NCBI GenBank assembly: GCA_003996215.1
Contig: QJPP01000836.1
Location: 248,001 to 312,000 of the forward strand
Reading direction: 5' to 3'
Origin: Jaltomata sinuosa
Taxonomy: Eukaryota; Streptophyta; Magnoliopsida; Solanales; Solanaceae
Length of the DNA: 64,000 bases
Shown: positions 34,627-47,400 of the stretch, one piece after another
Layout: every line of letters starts with the position of its first letter
How positions within the stretch are numbered: position 1 is the first letter of the stretch
The notes under the pieces: generated by a model
Told to the model about the DNA's origin: nothing
Databases searched by the model: none
Seen by the model: the letters and a program-made list of their open reading frames with translations, nothing else
Translations under genes and position numbers: made by a program

Positions 34627-35598
34627 TAGGGGTGTACATAGATCGGGTTAGTTCAGATTTTTTAAATACTAAACCAAATTATTAGTATCGAATTTTTAAA
34701 TTTATAAATCAAACCAAACCAAACCAATAAAAGCTGAGTTTTTCAACCTCGAATTTTTTAGATTTCCTCAGATTTTTCAGATTTTTTTTGGTAAAGTCTT
34801 TATACAAACATATAATTAACTTGTGCTTCAAATATTTATTTAGTCATAGCAAGGTACAACCATCTAAGGTATTTCTTAAAAAATAACACAAAAAATGAGT
34901 GATGACAATAAAATATTCAACCAAAAAAAATAATGAAATTACATAGAATAAATATTGCATATTAATAGGTCATAACAAAAATAATCATAATTTAAAAGTA
35001 TTAAGTCATGCTAAAATAAGTCTAATAAGTATTAACTACATGACAAAATATTAAATAGAAAAATAAAATTAGTTTATGTATTTATGTAAAATTAAGGAAT
35101 AGATATGTAACGTGATTGTCATTGCGAGCATCCCACACCCAAAAGGTGCCCCACATAGGTTTTCCCCGAAACCCCCCAGTAACTATTGCTAGTGTTGAAT
35201 TGAATAATTTTTTGTTAGCAATAGTGTTGATTTGTGCGAGTTACTAATGTCTATTACCTATGGGTTATAAAATTTATTGGACCATTTAAAATTCTAAGTT
35301 TAAACATGAAATAATATGTTGAAAGATAAAAACTATGAAAAAGTTTAAGAAATATTTATAAATTATATCACAATAAATATTTTTATATATAAAATATTTT
35401 AAAAAATAGTATGCATGTAATATCGGGTTGGTTCGGTTCAGTTTGACTTTTTTTACTTAAAATCAAACCAAATCAATAATAGTCGAATTTTTTTCCAATA
35501 TCAAACCAAGTCAAACCAAACCATTAGTCGAGTTTTTTTTTCGATTTGACTCGATTTGTGATTTGATTCGATTTTTGATTCGATTTTATACACCCCTA
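34627..35598. mobile_element. non-autonomous hAT-like element (972 bp)
   Basis: Terminal inverted repeats TAGGGGTGTACA and TATACACCCCTA. Next to the ends are the GATCGGGTTAGTTCAG / GGGTTGGTTCGGTTCAG-type and AATCAAACCAAATCAATAAT blocks seen in many Solanaceae hAT MITEs. Flanks are GTTATATT (34619-34626) and ATTATATC (35599-35606): six of eight positions agree, so the duplication is worn. No transposase frame. Confidence 0.75.
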
Positions 35599-35606
35599 AT
35601 TATATC

Positions 35607-36887
35607 GATCATGATTGTGATAATGAACTACTATTGTTACCCGAATTCGATAAAAACTTATTCACATCGAATATTTATATTCAATCAATTATTTTAATTT
35701 TAATTAATTAAAATTAATATTTTTCAATAATCTTATTCTACAAAATTGTGTTAGAGACATTATAACATGATGAACTCATGTTATTGTTGTGACTTCTTTC
35801 TCTCTCTTTCTCAATTTATGTGTCTCAATTAAGCTCATCGAGCTATTAATATTGCTTCAGGTCCACTCATTAGCCTATAATTATGTTAATTAATTTATCT
35901 CCTACAATAATAGTTCTCCCGAATTGCTTTTTTCCCGTCTTGTTCTATTTGTGGAAATATATGGTGAAATTGTGTATAATAAATTTTTGTGGTTCGGTTT
36001 TTTCTTAAACTTCGTCTGTAACGAAAGTTTTAATGCACAAACTGCCTTTTTAGTTTTGTTAGGTAGCATGATTCATGCCCCATTTTATTCAAGTAGCAAA
36101 TTACTTGATTCTCATTAGATATGTAAAGTATGTACTTTTTATACATAAATCATGCAAAAAAAGCCATATAACCGTGAAAATAAAGTTGTGGAGACAGATA
36201 AGGGTAGCCTTGCTTTGATTAATTTCAAGAAGACACCTCTTACCTCATATTAGCCTCAAACCTAGCAAATATATAACAAGTTGTTTAATCCTCACACGGA
36301 AATGATCTCTTATGATCACTTACAAACTAAATGAAAAAAAACGATTTTTTCAGATCTCTAGCATTTTCACGACTCTATCACCCAGTCAATTCTATTCCAC
36401 TTAATCCATCTTTCATGGCCACATATCTTTCCCACTAAGGAATGAAAAATCTTTCTCCTATTACAAGAATCTAATTTTCATTTCATCCGAAAAAAAGTCA
36501 TCTTTATCATAACAATGTCTTTGTCATTTGATCCAATAGCATTTCATTAAATAGAAACACATTTGATAAATACTAATAACTTTCGGATAAAGTATTGAAA
36601 CAAAAAAGAACTACAAAATCAAATTTCCCTTTTTTCCCCCTCTCTCTTCTTACCTAGGAAATGAATGAATGAGTGTGTAAAGTTTATCATCAAAAAAAGG
36701 ATAACGTAAGATACAATTCTTAAAACTATCAATCTTATTAAGTGGCTTTAAAAGGTTCACAATTCAGCCACACAACCTAAGATTTGATTAATTTGGTAGC
36801 CCTCTCTCATCATCTTCCATTGCTTCTAAGGTTTTTTAATGTGATACACATATTTTTGGAGTGATCACAAAACTTTTTTATAACTAC
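35607..36887. other. upstream intergenic region of the UPF0496 gene
   Basis: No convincing gene; short frames such as 35924-36118 have no recognisable domain. The absence of transposon ends over about 1.3 kb before the start codon suggests it includes the gene's own promoter. Confidence 0.4.
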
Positions 36888-36897
36888 TATATATATT
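36888..36897 (+). promoter_or_regulatory. candidate TATA box of the UPF0496 gene
   Basis: TATATATATT about 100 bp upstream of the ATG at 36996. The surroundings are AT-rich, so chance occurrence is possible; position is the only support. Confidence 0.35.
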
Positions 36898-36995
36898 TCA
36901 ATGCATGGAAGCAACTTCTAAACAATACTTATTATACAGACAATCCAACTAGCCAGGTTTTAACTTAATTTAATTTTTTGAAGACTTTCCAAGAT

Positions 36996-39260
36996 ATGGG
37001 TGCAGAAGACAAAGCTTGTAAAACCATCAAAGGTACACATATGATTAATATATATATAATTACAATATGATTAGCTTCTAAATTAGCACATGTTTGTCTG
37101 AAATTGATGATTAGATTTTCTACATATTATCTATGAATTTATTTGTTTGTTAGTTTGTCTCTGTTTATTAAGTTTACAAACTAAAATTCAGGTATTATTT
37201 ACCTCTTTGTAGTAATAAGCTTAATTAGTGGATTTCATGCCTTTTAAAAAATAAGGTAATTCACTCAGGCAAAGAATAATCCGTGTGGGTTTTTATTGTT
37301 AGTAAAATTTCAGAAAGAAAAGTACAAGTAATAAAGAAGGTCAAATTTTACCTACTTCTCCCTCTTTTAAATTAATGGTTAATTACACTAAACACCCCTA
37401 TAATATAACTAAGTTTTAGATACATTTCCTGTATTTTAAAATCAAATACTTAGACCCTTTATTCTATATAAATTCTTACACTTACACCCCCATAAGGTAT
37501 ATCCGTAACTAAGTATATTAAAATGCAATTATTAAATAATAAACTAAAATTACAAATAATTACAAATAATTTTTTTTCTGTTTTTATTTTTGTGAAATTT
37601 AATAAAGAAGATAAATATTTTTATTCAAAATACTCTCCTATAGGTAAATTCGAATATTTTTATTCAAAATACTCTCCTATAGGTAAATTCGAAACTAAGT
37701 ACATTAAAATGTAATTATTAAAAATAAAAAGTTTTTAAATGTAATTTTAAGATAGTTTTGAAACGGATAGAATAAATTAACAAACTAAAATAAAAATAAG
37801 ATATTCCTATATAATAAAATATTTAATTAATAAAAATGCAAATAACTTAAGTACATATTTGAGGTGTAGGGAAGTTATTAATAATAATCAGTATATCATA
37901 TCAAGTAATTTGCGTTCATTTCTTAATATATGTCTCAAAAAATGTGTATTCTCTATTTTAATCAACTGCATTAATAAAGATATTCAATAAATGAAGTTTA
38001 CTATCATTTCTTTAAGTAACTATTCTCTTCGTTCCTCTTTATGTGACAACTACTATTTAGTGAGCTAAAAAAATCTTTTTGTTACCATAATTTTTCATAT
38101 CTCTTAAATATTTGATTAATAATTTAATTATTATAATTTATAATACTTTTGTATAATTTTTAAATATGTAAATTGTATTTCCAGACGTTCCGAACATGGT
38201 GAGAGAGGCACAAAGAAGCCTCAATGTCAACGAAGAATACCAAGGTGCATTAAGGACAAAATCATATGGTGATTTCTTCATGAAAGCTCATGACCTACTT
38301 GTAAATAATAACAATGACAATAATCAACCATCATCTCCCAATTCTCAATATACATTATTCTCAGATATACTTCTTGAACCAGGCCAAGATACCATAACAA
38401 ACATTCTTGAATCAACTAATATTTTTCCAAGAAAATATAAACTCAAAGCCCTTCTCTCCAATTACTTCAATATTAGTGCAAAAGCCTCAAAATTATGTAG
38501 CCACCTTCTCAAAACCATCAACCAAGTCCAAAATGACTATAATTTCGTCGAACAAGTCCTCGAATCAATCGATGACAATTGTTCTTCTCAACAATTTGGT
38601 CACCTTGTATTAGAACTAAGATCTTATATCATCCACAACAACCCGTTTTCCGACCTCAAGAAACAAGATTTCACGCGAATCAACGATGAGTATTTGTCGA
38701 TTTTGGAACAGTTGAGTTCAAAGAGGAAAAAAGTGGCTAGGAAAATTAAATTGATCAAATGTGTAAATAAGGCTTCAGGGGTATTTGTGACAACAGCATG
38801 TGGACTAGTAGCTATTGCGGCCGTGGTCCTAGCAGCACATACACTAGCTGTACTCACCATGGGGCCAGCAATTTTGACCGTTATACCCTTAAAGCCGTTG
38901 AAGATTAATAAATTCACGAATAGTCTTCGATTCTTGAAATGTGGATTTTTAAACAAAATTGGAGCACAACTTGATGTAGCAGCAAAGGGTACATACATTT
39001 TGAACAGAGATTTCGATACGATAAGTAGGCTCGTGGATCGATTGCACGATGAAATTGAACATAACAAGGCGATGATAAAGTTGTGTTTGGATAGAAGGGA
39101 AGATAGCATTTCATTGCAAGTGCTGAAGGAATTGAAGAAGAGAAATGTTGGATTTAGGAAACAAGTGGAGGAGCTTGAAGAACATGTTTGTTTGTGTCTT
39201 TTAACTATTAATAGAGCTAGAGCTTTGGTCATTAACGAAATTGGAAAATCTTGTGGGTGA
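36996..39260 (+). CDS. UPF0496 (DUF677) family protein, two exons
   Basis: Exon 1 is 36996-37032 (MGAEDKACKTIK plus one base), intron 37033-38184 (donor AAAG/GTACAC, acceptor TTTCCAG), exon 2 38185-39260. The join restores a codon (GAC, Asp) and keeps the frame into DVPNMVREAQRSLNVNEEY, giving about 370 residues, normal for the family. Seen: the N-terminal VNEEYQGALRTKSYGDFF motif of UPF0496 proteins, a helical middle part, a hydrophobic stretch at residues ~211-248 (SGVFVTTACGLVAIAAVVLA onward) that could be one or two membrane segments, and a C-terminal coiled-coil-like region (KELKKRNVGFRKQVEELEEH). Known: the family is plant-specific, often predicted membrane-associated, with poorly known function. 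No stops or frameshifts; it is the only intact-looking host gene in the window. An alternative is a single exon starting at ATG 38196, but that drops a conserved-looking N-terminus. Confidence 0.88.
37614..37691. repeat. 39-bp tandem duplication in the UPF0496 intron
   Basis: AATATTTTTATTCAAAATAC (continuing to AAATTCG) occurs twice exactly, 37614-37652 and 37653-37691. An outer similarity, AACTAAGTATATTAAAATG (near 37507) and AACTAAGTACATTAAAATG (near 37693), shows further local repetition. Confidence 0.85.
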
Positions 39261-39520
39261 AAAAATCAATAGTGATAGTCAATATTAGACTTGTATATTG
39301 TGTATATATATTCTTTGATTTGTAAATCTAAGTCTCTATGCATGTACTTATTGAATTAAAATTTGAGATCGTTGTTTCATGACTAAGGGTGTGTTTGGTA
39401 TGGAAGAAAACATCTTCTCAAAAGTGTTTTTCAATTTTTCATGTGTTGGTTGGTCAAAATATTTGGAATATATTTTCTCTAGGAAAAGGAAGATCCTTAA
39501 AAATGAGAAAAATGGGAAAG

Positions 39521-40045
39521 GAAAAATTACATAAAGAGCCAAACATTCCTACCATATTTACTAATTCTCCCACTACTTTATTTTAATTATTTAATATACC
39601 ACATCTTATCAAAAGCTCACCCAGATACATCGCGTGTATCAAATACATGCGGATACATGTGTAAACATTCAGATACATGTTGATACATGTTGTAACCCCT
39701 CAGATACATGTGATACATGTTGTAATCCCTCAGATAAATGCGGATGCAATGTATCTGTGACTAAACTATGTATCCGGACAGCGAATACATGCCTTATGCG
39801 ATGTATCCGAGATAAAATTATGTATCTGAATACATGTAGCGATGTATCTGAGTGGTGTAGATGCCTGTAGCGATGTATCTGAGTGGTGTGGATGCCTATA
39901 ACGATGTATCTGAGTGGTGTGGATGCATGTAGCGATGTATTTGAGCCTGTAGCGATGTATCTGAGCGGTATATTATGTAATTTTAGAAGTAGTAGGAGAG
40001 GAAGTAATTGGCTCATATAATTGTGGGATTTACGTAAATTGCCCA
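39521..40045. mobile_element. Mutator-like MITE nested in the other MITE
   Basis: It is flanked by ATGGGAAAG (39512-39520) and ATGGGAAAA (40046-40054), a 9-bp duplication with one difference, the length typical of Mutator-like elements. Ends are GAAAAATTACATAAAGAGCC and the complement TGGGCAATTTACGTAAATCC, imperfectly inverted. The interior holds GTATC-rich repeats and no transposase. Confidence 0.7.
39835..39968. repeat. 31-bp tandem repeat in the nested MITE
   Basis: Unit TGTAGCGATGTATCTGAGTG followed by GTGTGGATGCC. Three 31-bp units start at 39835, 39866 and 39897, then two 20-bp shortened units. Further degenerate GATACATG/GTATCTGA pieces fill 39610-39835. The open frames on both strands come from the repeat. 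Confidence 0.85.
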
Positions 40046-40429
40046 ATGGGAAAAGAATCCAGTCCAATAATAAAGCCTCCAGTAATTCTGAATGCGCACT
40101 GGATTAAAACCATGTGGTTGCTTATACATTTAATAGTCTGGATGATTTTATGTAAATTTTATCTTAAGTTTTGTTTGTCTTCTCAAGCAAAACATTAAAA
40201 TTCATTTTTATAATTCTTTTCATCAGAACTCCCCACCCCATCCCACCCTCATAATATTTTGCTTGCTTACATATAAATGCAACTCGCTCTTGTGATATTA
40301 TTTTCTTACTTACTTATCAAACACTAGAAAATAAGTAAGAAAGTCACTTATTTTCCAAAAAAATATTTTTTAAGAATATATTTTCCGTGGAAAACATTTT
40401 CTTTAGTACCAAACACACATAAGAGAATT

Positions 40430-40905
40430 TCTTTAGAGCTCGATATGGAGAGCTATGGCATCAAGATGTCAAGTTAAGTGAGCAATTAGTCCTTGTTTAA
40501 ACGGTCAAAATGTCTTTTGATAATGTGAAATGGGGATAATTTGCATCCCACACTAATAGATTTGATTTGATTTTTTACCTGAAATAAGTCCAAATCACTT
40601 CTCAGTTCTAACTACTTTCTCAAATTTTATATATAGCCTCATCCAAATATTTATATATAGCCATTTTCCTCTCTTCATTTTCACTTCTGGTCTTCTCTGA
40701 TTTGAGATGAAAATGGCTACATTAATTTTTAAAAGGAAATATATATTTCAAGCCTAAATTAGAACGATTTTTTTTTTGTAATCTCCTATTATCTAGTTAA
40801 TTTTCATTGGAATGACTATATAGACAATATCAAGCTCCTTGAGCTTCAGTTGTTAAATATATTTTTTTGACGCAAAATTATGTCAATATCGATTAGCAGC
40901 TATAT
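40430..40905. other. gene-free spacer
   Basis: AT-rich DNA between the MITE and the CACTA-like element. No coding, RNA or repeat feature that I can support. Confidence 0.4.
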
Positions 40906-40959
40906 ATCACTATCATAAATTGGGCCTATGGAAACATACTTGCTAGTAACCATTTCCAA

Positions 40960-41130
40960 ATCGTTGCTATAACTAATTTAGTGCAACGGTTATGACCGTT
41001 GACAAATTTTTTGATTCCTATTGACATGGCTTAGCCATATGACCGTTGCCATTAAAACATGACCGTTGCAATAGGGCTACTTGTAGCAACGGTACTGTGA
41101 ACCGTTGCGGTAAAGTCATCTATGATAACG
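40960..41130. repeat. subterminal AACGGT / ACCGTT repeats
   Basis: GCAACGGTTATGACCGTTG, CCATATGACCGTTGCC, CATGACCGTTGCAA, GTAGCAACGGTACTGTGAAC and CCGTTGCGG alternate in both orientations. Such subterminal motifs are where CACTA proteins usually bind. Confidence 0.7.
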
Positions 41131-44100
41131 GTTATCTGAAAATTTCATTGTATTACAACAATTCATTAATCCTCCACATTTTTTCTCCACCATTTTCCCT
41201 CAATAATTTTCATCACCCGCCAATATTAATACTTTACTTTTATTTTTCTTTATTTTTCAAACACACATTTAGAAACAACACATATAGAATCAGTACACTT
41301 TCTAATTTCATTTTAGCAACTATACACTCTAAAAACCTAGCTCAGACACAAAGCTCTCTAACCTCTCTCTACACTTCTCTCTTCTCAAATCTAGGCGCCG
41401 TTGCAGATCTGAGCTAATGCTCTCAGATTTGCACTAATCTAAGCTCGTATTTCACTATTAGGAGCTAAAATCTGCAAACCCCTCTCATCTCTTTGAGGAT
41501 TTGTGTGATTTTAGTTGGTGTTTTGATTATTATAGTGGAGTTGAAGTTGATTTGAGCTCTCTCAGATTTTAGCTAAATATGTTTGTGATTAGAGCTGGAC
41601 CTGATAAATCTTGGATTTCTTCAACAAGTTCGATCTTTTAAGGTATTTTTCTTTAATCTCTTATTTTCTCTTTAAGTTTTAAGCTACGGGGTTTGTGAAA
41701 TTTTTGAATTTTGCTGTTGGAATTTAGTTGCTACTGTGTGTTGGTGTTAATTTGTTATTGTTAAGTGTGGTAAAATTGTTGGATTTCTCTGTTGCATGTA
41801 TGATTTAGTTGCTGCTGTGTATTGGTGTTAATTTGTTGTTGTTAGGTGTGGTAAAATTGTTAGATTTCTCTGTTGCATGTGCGGTTTAGTTGCTGCTATG
41901 TGCTGGTGTTAATTTATTGTTGTTAGGTATGGTATAATTGTGGGATTTTGCTGTTGCATGTGCTATTAAATTAGCTATTGTTTGTGGTCTTAATTTATTG
42001 TTGTTAGATATGGTATAATTTTGAGATTTTGCTGTTGTATGTTCTATTAAATAGCTACTGTGTGTGGCCTTAACTTGTTGTTGATAGAATCTTTTTGGTG
42101 GATTGTTTAATGTGGACATTGATGTTGAATTTCTTATTGCACTAGCTATTAATAAATCTGGTAGTATTTTTTACCCTGTTTCTCTTTATTATTTGATAAT
42201 AGATTTGTGTGAGTACATTTTTGCTGGCAGCTTTGGTGAAATTGGTTATCAGATTTAAATTGTAAACCAGATTTAAGTTAGTGTAGTGTGGGTTAAAACT
42301 ATATCTTTTTATTTTCTGATAATAGTTTGTGTGTTGCCTATCTTGAATGGTGATAAAATTAGATTAAAATGTATCGGCTACTTTGTAAGAAATGATCATT
42401 GTTTATTAAAAAAGTTAATGGTGAAATCTGTTTTCTTGAAGTGTCCAAACATTGGCTAAGTTGCTTATTTAGTTAGTGTGACATCTCTTTTATTTATATT
42501 ACTCGTTTGGGCTAGGCTGTCATTTTATTTAGTGTGTCATCTCTTTCATTTAAGTTACTGATTTTGGCTAAGCTGTTGGTTTACTTAGTGTGTCATCTCT
42601 TTCATATACTTATTGTGTCTACTTTAAGTGTGGAATCTATTTTATTGAAGTGTCATCTACTGGTTTAGCTATAGTTTGCACAAGAGTTAACTGAAAAATG
42701 ATCTTTTATTAAAAGGGGACTGTTTGGTCAAGTATTCTCATATTTAAGTTTTTTAATAAAATTTTAAAAGACATCTGTTTTTTTTTTCAAGACAATTCCC
42801 TTCACTGAATTTCTTCATTGAATCGGTGTAATATCTGAAACTGTAACATATATTTTTATTGATATGATTAGCCATATTTAATTGGTTGCTCAGTCAAAAT
42901 TACAAGACATTAATTATCGTGTCATGCCTCACTCAGATTTTGAGGCGTCACAAAAATGATATTCAAAAAAAAATATCGAACTAGTTTATTTTTTTACCAA
43001 AGTTTATATGTAATGTATTTGTGACTTGGCATGGATGTAAAGCTTCTTATTGTCAGTTGAATGTAATTTGTCTCTTGTTATTATGGAAAGCCACATATGG
43101 CAAGTGTTTTATTCTCTGTTGCTTGAACTGTCCATAAATACTACTGTACTTATGTCCGATCCTTCAAAAATGTACTTCTTGTGAAGGATCTTACACTTGC
43201 ACACAGTGATATTTTAGAAGAGTACGAGCAAGATAGGCTTTATTTTATTTAGATTTTATAAAGTTTCTGCTTACTATTTGCATTCTAGTAATATTTTAAT
43301 TAGGACTAGGACATGATAATTTTAATCACTCTTGGTTATTTCATGTTTGCAGCCAAACAACTCACATTTTCTATAGTTTCATCATTTGTCGATTGACGGT
43401 TGAAGAACATTCATCTAACAGAGATTTGAAAGTAATTTTTGTCCGCTGATCTAACAAATTCGTGATCTGGTTAGTGAACCCTCAGTTGTTCCCTATTGAA
43501 ATTTGTGCATTCTCAATGTATATTAATCTAAGTTTGTTTAGAGTGTTGCTACTGTGAATTTTAATTTTATTTGTAGCTGTAGTGAAATTGTTTACTCTAG
43601 ACCATATTTCTCTTGTCATTGATGTTGGATTTCCTGTTGCATGAGCTATTAATAAATTTGATAGTGTGATTTATCTCTATTTTTTTTTTATTTTGTGATA
43701 ATTGATTTGTGTGACTAAATTTTGATGGTATCTATAATAAAATTGTTTATTGTAGACCATATCTCTCATGCCATTGATGTTGGCTTTTCTGATGCATGAG
43801 CTATTAAGTTAGGTAGTGTGGGTTAAACCTGGATCTTTTTATTTTCTGATAATAGTTTGTGTGACTATCTCTCCTTTCTCAAATGTCCATAAGTCATTGA
43901 TAACATAAATTTGTGAAGCATGATGAATTTGTTGAAATTATTATAAAAAAATTAGAGCTATTTTAATATAATTAGTTATTACCTTGAGAGTTTTTCTTTA
44001 AAATGTTTTGATTAAGACACTTTGATGTTATTATGACTAAGAGTTTGTAGTTGTAGCTACTGAAATGCTTCCCACCCCTTTAGAAATGTACATGTCTATA

Positions 44101-44465
44101 ATAAGAAAGTGTAGCATCTTAGTCATGTCTTGATAAATAAAATTAGATCAAAATGTATCAGTTTCATACTAAAAAAATGACCACCATTATTTGTTCAAAA
44201 AGATTAAGTCTGAAAATGTCTTACCTTGAAGTGTCCAACTATTGGCCTAACTGTTGATTTGCTGGTGTGTCATGTCTGAAAATTTAAGTTATTGATTTCC
44301 TAGTTGTTAATCTGTCTTATCAATCTATCTTGTCATTGGTCAATAATGTGTAATACTGTGAAGTGGTTGCTGAAAATGATATTGTGCTTGCTAAACGTTA
44401 TTGCCATTTATGTTTCATAGTTTATCATAAATCTTAAATTTTTGAATTTCTTGTGTCACATAGAT
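41130..44465 (+). other. non-coding 5' leader/intron region of the CACTA element
   Basis: No coding domains over 3.3 kb. Direct repeats of TTGTTGTTAGGTGTGGTAAA / TTGCTGTTGCATGTGCTATT occur at about 41700-42080 (four loose ~110-bp units). The ATTGATGTTGGATTTCCTGT ... CTATTAATAAATTTG block recurs near 42120, 43620 and 43770. Probably spliced leader sequence of the transposase mRNA; splice sites were not fixed. Confidence 0.4.
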
Positions 44466-44469
44466 TACA

Positions 44470-47400
44470 ATGGCAATGGATAATTTAGATAGAAGTTGGA
44501 TGAGTCTAAGAAGAAACTCTGATGAGTTCATAAATGGAGTGAAGGATTTCCTTGATAAGGCGTTTGAACGAGCTTCTAAAGGAAATGAAATCTTGTGCCC
44601 CTGTGATGATTTCAATAATCGTTATTGGCATTACAAAAATGTGGTGGAGGACCACTTGTTTGCAAAAGGATTTGTTGAAGGATACAACAGGTGAATTTCT
44701 CATGGGGAAAGAGTATCCTCCCGTACATCACATCCAAGCAGTAACGATGAAGATTGTAACAGTCATGATGATATTGATGGACTGCTTCATGATACATTTA
44801 GAAATATAGAGAATGATGCAGGGCATGAAGAAGAATAAGTGAGAGAAGGACTATCTAAAGATGCAAAGAGATTTTTCAGATTAGTCGAAGAAGGGAAAAA
44901 AGAGTTATATCCAAGGTGTGAGAAGTTCATCAAGTTGAGCTTCGTCAGTCGATTATACTTACTTAAAAGCCTGCATGGGTTGAGTAATGTGGCATTTTCA
45001 GATCTGTTAGACTTGTTAAAAGAAGCTTTTCCCTTTGCTCAACTTCCTGATTCTTTCAATAAGGCTAAAAAATGATAAAAGATCTGGGTCTTGATTATGA
45101 TAAAATACATGCATGTCCTAACGATTGCATGCTATTTTGAAAAGACAAGGCAGAGACATATAATTGCAGTATGTGTGGGTCTTCTAGATGGACAAATGTG
45201 GAGACCGTTTGACTAGTGCAACCTCTAAAATACCCGCAAAGGTTCTGAGATACTGTCCTTTGAAGCATAGGCTTCAGAGAATGTTTATGTGTGCTGAAAC
45301 AACAGGTGCAATGAGATGGCATGCTACTGAACGACCTAATGATAGGAATTTAAGAAACCCTGCTGATGGAGATTCTTGGAAGCATTTTGATTATGTGCAT
45401 CCAACCTTCTCGAATTATCCTCAAAACATCAGATTGGGTCTTTCAAGTGATGGGTTCAATCCATTTCGAATCATGAGCATTTCTCATAGCATATGGCCAG
45501 TTATCTTAATGAACTATAATTTGTCACCTTGGATTTGCATGAAGCCAGAGTACATAATGCTGTCAATGATCATTCTAGGTCCATATTCTCCAGGAAATGA
45601 TATTGATGTGTACCTACAAACATTAATTGATGAATTGAATGAGCTATGAGAATTTGGGGTAGAAACATATGATGCTCATTCAAAGGAAACATTTCAAATG
45701 TGTGCAGCCTTATAATATGGACAATTAGTGATTTTTCAGCGCTAGCAATGCTGTCCGAATAGAGCACTAAGGGGAAATTGGCATGCCCAACTTGTAACTA
45801 TAACACATGCTCTCAATATCTCAAACATAGTCGTAAGATGTGTTACTTAGGTCATCAAGCATTTTTGCCTCCTGATCATCCATTTCGAAGAGATAATAAA
45901 TCATTTAATGGTGCAGAGGATCATAAACCTGCACCTACACCACTGTTGGGTGCAGAAGTGCTTGAAAAGTTACAAGATTTCAACAATGTCTTTGAAAAGG
46001 GTCAAAAGAGAAGGCGTCGAACTACTGATGGTCCATGGAAGAAAAGATCCATCTTCTTTCAATTACCATATGATGCATATTGAGATTTTTTTTGACAGTG
46101 TGCTTGCTACTTTACTAGATATAATAGGAAAGTCAAAGGATCACATTAATTCTCGCTGTGACTTGCAAGAAATAAGGATAAGGAAGGAGCTTCATCCAGT
46201 AAAAGACAATACAAGGGGAAAAATTTATTTAGCTAAATCCTTTTTTTTTCATGAAATCAGAAGAAAAAAATATTCTGCAGTGTGTTTAAGAATGTTAAAT
46301 TACCAAAAGGGTGTGCCTCAAACATATCAAAGCGTGTAGACGTGAAAAAGATGAAAATATCAGGCTATAAGAGCCATGATGCTCATATTATGATGCATTA
46401 CTTGATCCAAATTGCAGCTCTAAAATCGTTGTCCAAGAATATTGCAGTAGTCTCTATTAGGTTGGGAAACTTCTTTAAAGTCATATATGGTAAGATTATA
46501 AAGCGGGCAGATCTAGAGGGATTGCAGGTTGAAATCAAAGAAGTTGAATGTGAGCTTGAAAATATTTTTTCTCCAAGTTTTTTTGATATAATGAAGCATT
46601 TACCTATTCATTTTGTAGATAAAATTAAGTTGGGGGGTCCAAATCATCTTCGTTATATGTATCTTATGGAGAGAGAATTGTGTGAGTTGAAGGACTTTGT
46701 TCGCAATCGATTTAATCCAGAAGCATTAATTATAGAGGGGTTTAATTTGTTGCCCAAGAGTGCTTGACCTTTTATTCGAGATACCTACACGATGGAGTGA
46801 AGACAAGATTCAGTAGGTACCAAACTGATCAGGATGATGAGGATGATGAACAAGAGCAAGATGATCTACCAACTATATTCCCTAAGATAGGACATGCAAT
46901 TGGAAAAGAGAATAAAACAAAAGGAAAGACTTTGAAGATTGATCAACAGTTATCAAGTGAAGCACATCAATATGTTCTGTTCAGTACTGGAGATGAACAA
47001 GTAGAGAATTTTATCAAATAAGTTTTTATATTTTAAACTTTATATATTTTGTTATTGTACTGTAAAATTCAATATAAATATTTAATGATTGTATTTGAGT
47101 TATTCATACTTGCAGAGAACATAAGGCTTTAATTGAGGATAGTATTAGATCAAATGCGTGGACAAAAGCAAGGATTCATAGTCAAGAATTCGACAATTGA
47201 TTAAAAGAAAAAGTTAAAACTGCTAAAGTTCCTAATCAGTTAAGATGGCTAGCTAAAGGGCCTAATAGGGTGGCAACCATAAGCTATACGGCATACTTTG
47301 TTAATGGATACCAATTTCATACATTAAATCGAGATTTCACATGAAAGTCTCAAAACAGTGGAGTGTCTTTGGCTGCGACAACTGACAATTTTGCTAGTGC

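Larger units (their letters stand above)
39389..40418. mobile_element. MITE with GTGTGTTTGGTA terminal inverted repeats
   Basis: Ends GTGTGTTTGGTA (39389-39400) and TACCAAACACAC (40407-40418) are perfect 12-bp inverted repeats. Similarity continues inward (TGGAAGAAAA against the complement of TTTTCTTTAG; TATTTTCTCTAGGAAAA against TTTTCCGTGGAAAA). It starts about 130 bp after the UPF0496 stop codon. A target duplication is not clear. A second element is nested inside it. Confidence 0.7.

Noticed and set aside
38624..39232. 202-residue minus-strand frame
   Set aside because: Antisense of exon 2 of the UPF0496 gene; the plus strand has family motifs and splice sites.
41046..41417. 123-residue plus-strand frame
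   Set aside because: Lies over the CACTA subterminal repeats and leader; no domain, AT-rich low-complexity composition.
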